From an uncultured Collinsella sp. (lineage in GTDB: Bacteria > Actinomycetota > Coriobacteriia > Coriobacteriales > Coriobacteriaceae): DNA of 23,026 bases. The stretch is taken from NCBI GenBank assembly GCA_958443265.1, contig CAUCKA010000020.1:1-23026 (forward strand). Reading direction: 5' to 3'. The notes beneath the pieces are model-generated. The model ran no database searches and was not told the DNA's origin. It worked only from the letters and a program-made list of their open reading frames with translations. The translations under genes and the position numbers were made by a program. Within the stretch, counting starts at the first letter, position 1. Each line of letters starts with the position of its first letter. Below are positions 22,728 through 23,026 of the stretch, piece after piece.

Positions 22728-22893
22728 TCACCAAAATGGGTATAGCGCAAGCTTCTGAACAGGCGTTTTTATCAAAAACTCAAAGCAGCCGAATCATCAA
22801 AATGGTGAAATTTTTTACCCAAATTGAGGAAGCGCTTCACCAAAATGGAACCGACTAACGGCTGTTGAAAACTTTTTATCCCCAAAATGGTGA
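22728..22893. repeat. Four copies of palindrome TCACCAAAATGGTGA, possible iterons or operators
   Basis: Sites at 22728-22742, 22794-22808, 22837-22851 and 22879-22893 match TCACCAAAATGGTGA with 1 to 3 changes each. The starts are 66, 43 and 42 bp apart. The motif is itself palindromic around AAA. Overlapping the last site is TTATCCCCA (22876-22884), one change from the DnaA box TTATCCACA. Further small palindromes follow: GTTTTC-AGTG-GAAAAC (22900-22915) and GGTAAGT/ACTTACC (22918-22941). The surroundings are AT-rich. This could be a replication origin or a multi-site operator for a gene to the right. Confidence 0.6.
22736..22858 (+). CDS. Possible 40-aa ORF overlapping the palindromes
   Basis: An ATG inside the first palindrome opens a 40-codon frame (begins MGIAQASEQAFLSK) ending at TAA 22858. 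Composition is protein-like, but no ribosome site precedes it and its start and end fall in the repeated motifs, so it may be chance. Confidence 0.2.
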   Translation: MGIAQASEQAFLSKTQSSRIIKMVKFFTQIEEALHQNGTD

Positions 22894-22975
22894 TTTCCTG
22901 TTTTCAGTGGAAAACTCGGTAAGTTAAATTATTTACTTACCAGATTTACAAACAAAAGCAGTTCTTAACCCTAAA

Positions 22976-23026
22976 ACCAGAACAGGTCAGAAGCAAAATT
23001 AACTCCTGACCTGCGATTTTTCTGGT
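22976..23026 (+). terminator. Long inverted repeat at the right edge
   Basis: ACCAGAA-CAGGTCAG (22976-22990) pairs with CTGACCTG (23006-23013) and, after CGATTT, with TTCTGGT (23020-23026). A T run lies in the right arm. It may be a terminator or a larger palindrome cut by the window edge. Confidence 0.4.

Overview
The window joins a conserved actinobacterial chromosome segment (1 to about 9,370) to the start of an integrated mobilizable element (about 9,413 to the right edge and beyond). The left part is GC-rich, strongly biased to G/C in third codon positions, and carries the actinobacterial cell-wall signalling cluster fhaA-fhaB-PP2C-rodA/pbpA-pknB. The gene order, the short-peptide style and the surface proteins fit a gut Coriobacteriia member, probably Collinsella-like. 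That placement is inference; no database search was possible.

Region 1 (1-9,045), all on + strand: the tail of a polytopic membrane protein, two FHA proteins, a membrane-anchored PP2C phosphatase with a long disordered N-terminus, a single-chain fusion of a RodA/FtsW glycosyltransferase with a class B penicillin-binding transpeptidase, and a PknB-type kinase with four PASTA repeats. Most genes overlap by 4 nt or lie within 20 nt. The kinase and phosphatase would set phosphorylation of FHA partners and so control peptidoglycan synthesis. A strong terminator closes the operon.

Region 2 (9,059-9,412): about 2.7 tandem copies of a ~132-bp repeat made of a tRNA 3' tail plus its terminator hairpin. 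The last copy ends in a 45-nt 3' half of a tRNA-Arg(CCT), cut inside the anticodon loop. This looks like the chromosomal junction of a tRNA-integrated element; the reconstituted tRNA should lie at the other end, outside the window.

Region 3 (9,413-23,026), mobile element, more AT-rich at its left end: tyrosine integrase, excisionase-like HTH protein, a second HTH protein, a coiled-coil protein, three tandem metallophosphoesterases behind a possible leader-peptide/terminator attenuator, a toxin-like 41-aa membrane peptide, relaxase and MobC, a hairpin-dense putative oriT region, a lipoprotein, a giant LAQTG-anchored coiled-coil/CAP surface protein, and a divergent XRE regulator with a 13-bp palindromic operator between them. 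No type IV secretion or coupling protein is visible, so the visible part looks mobilizable rather than self-conjugative. Two tandem 92-bp hairpin repeats and four copies of the palindrome TCACCAAAATGGTGA end the window.

The best candidates for something undescribed are: the pair of 14/16/14 hairpins with the same loop and unrelated stems upstream of mobC; the attenuated metallophosphoesterase trio; the convergent micro-ORFs at 15,230-15,426; and the CAP surface protein with its divergent regulator.
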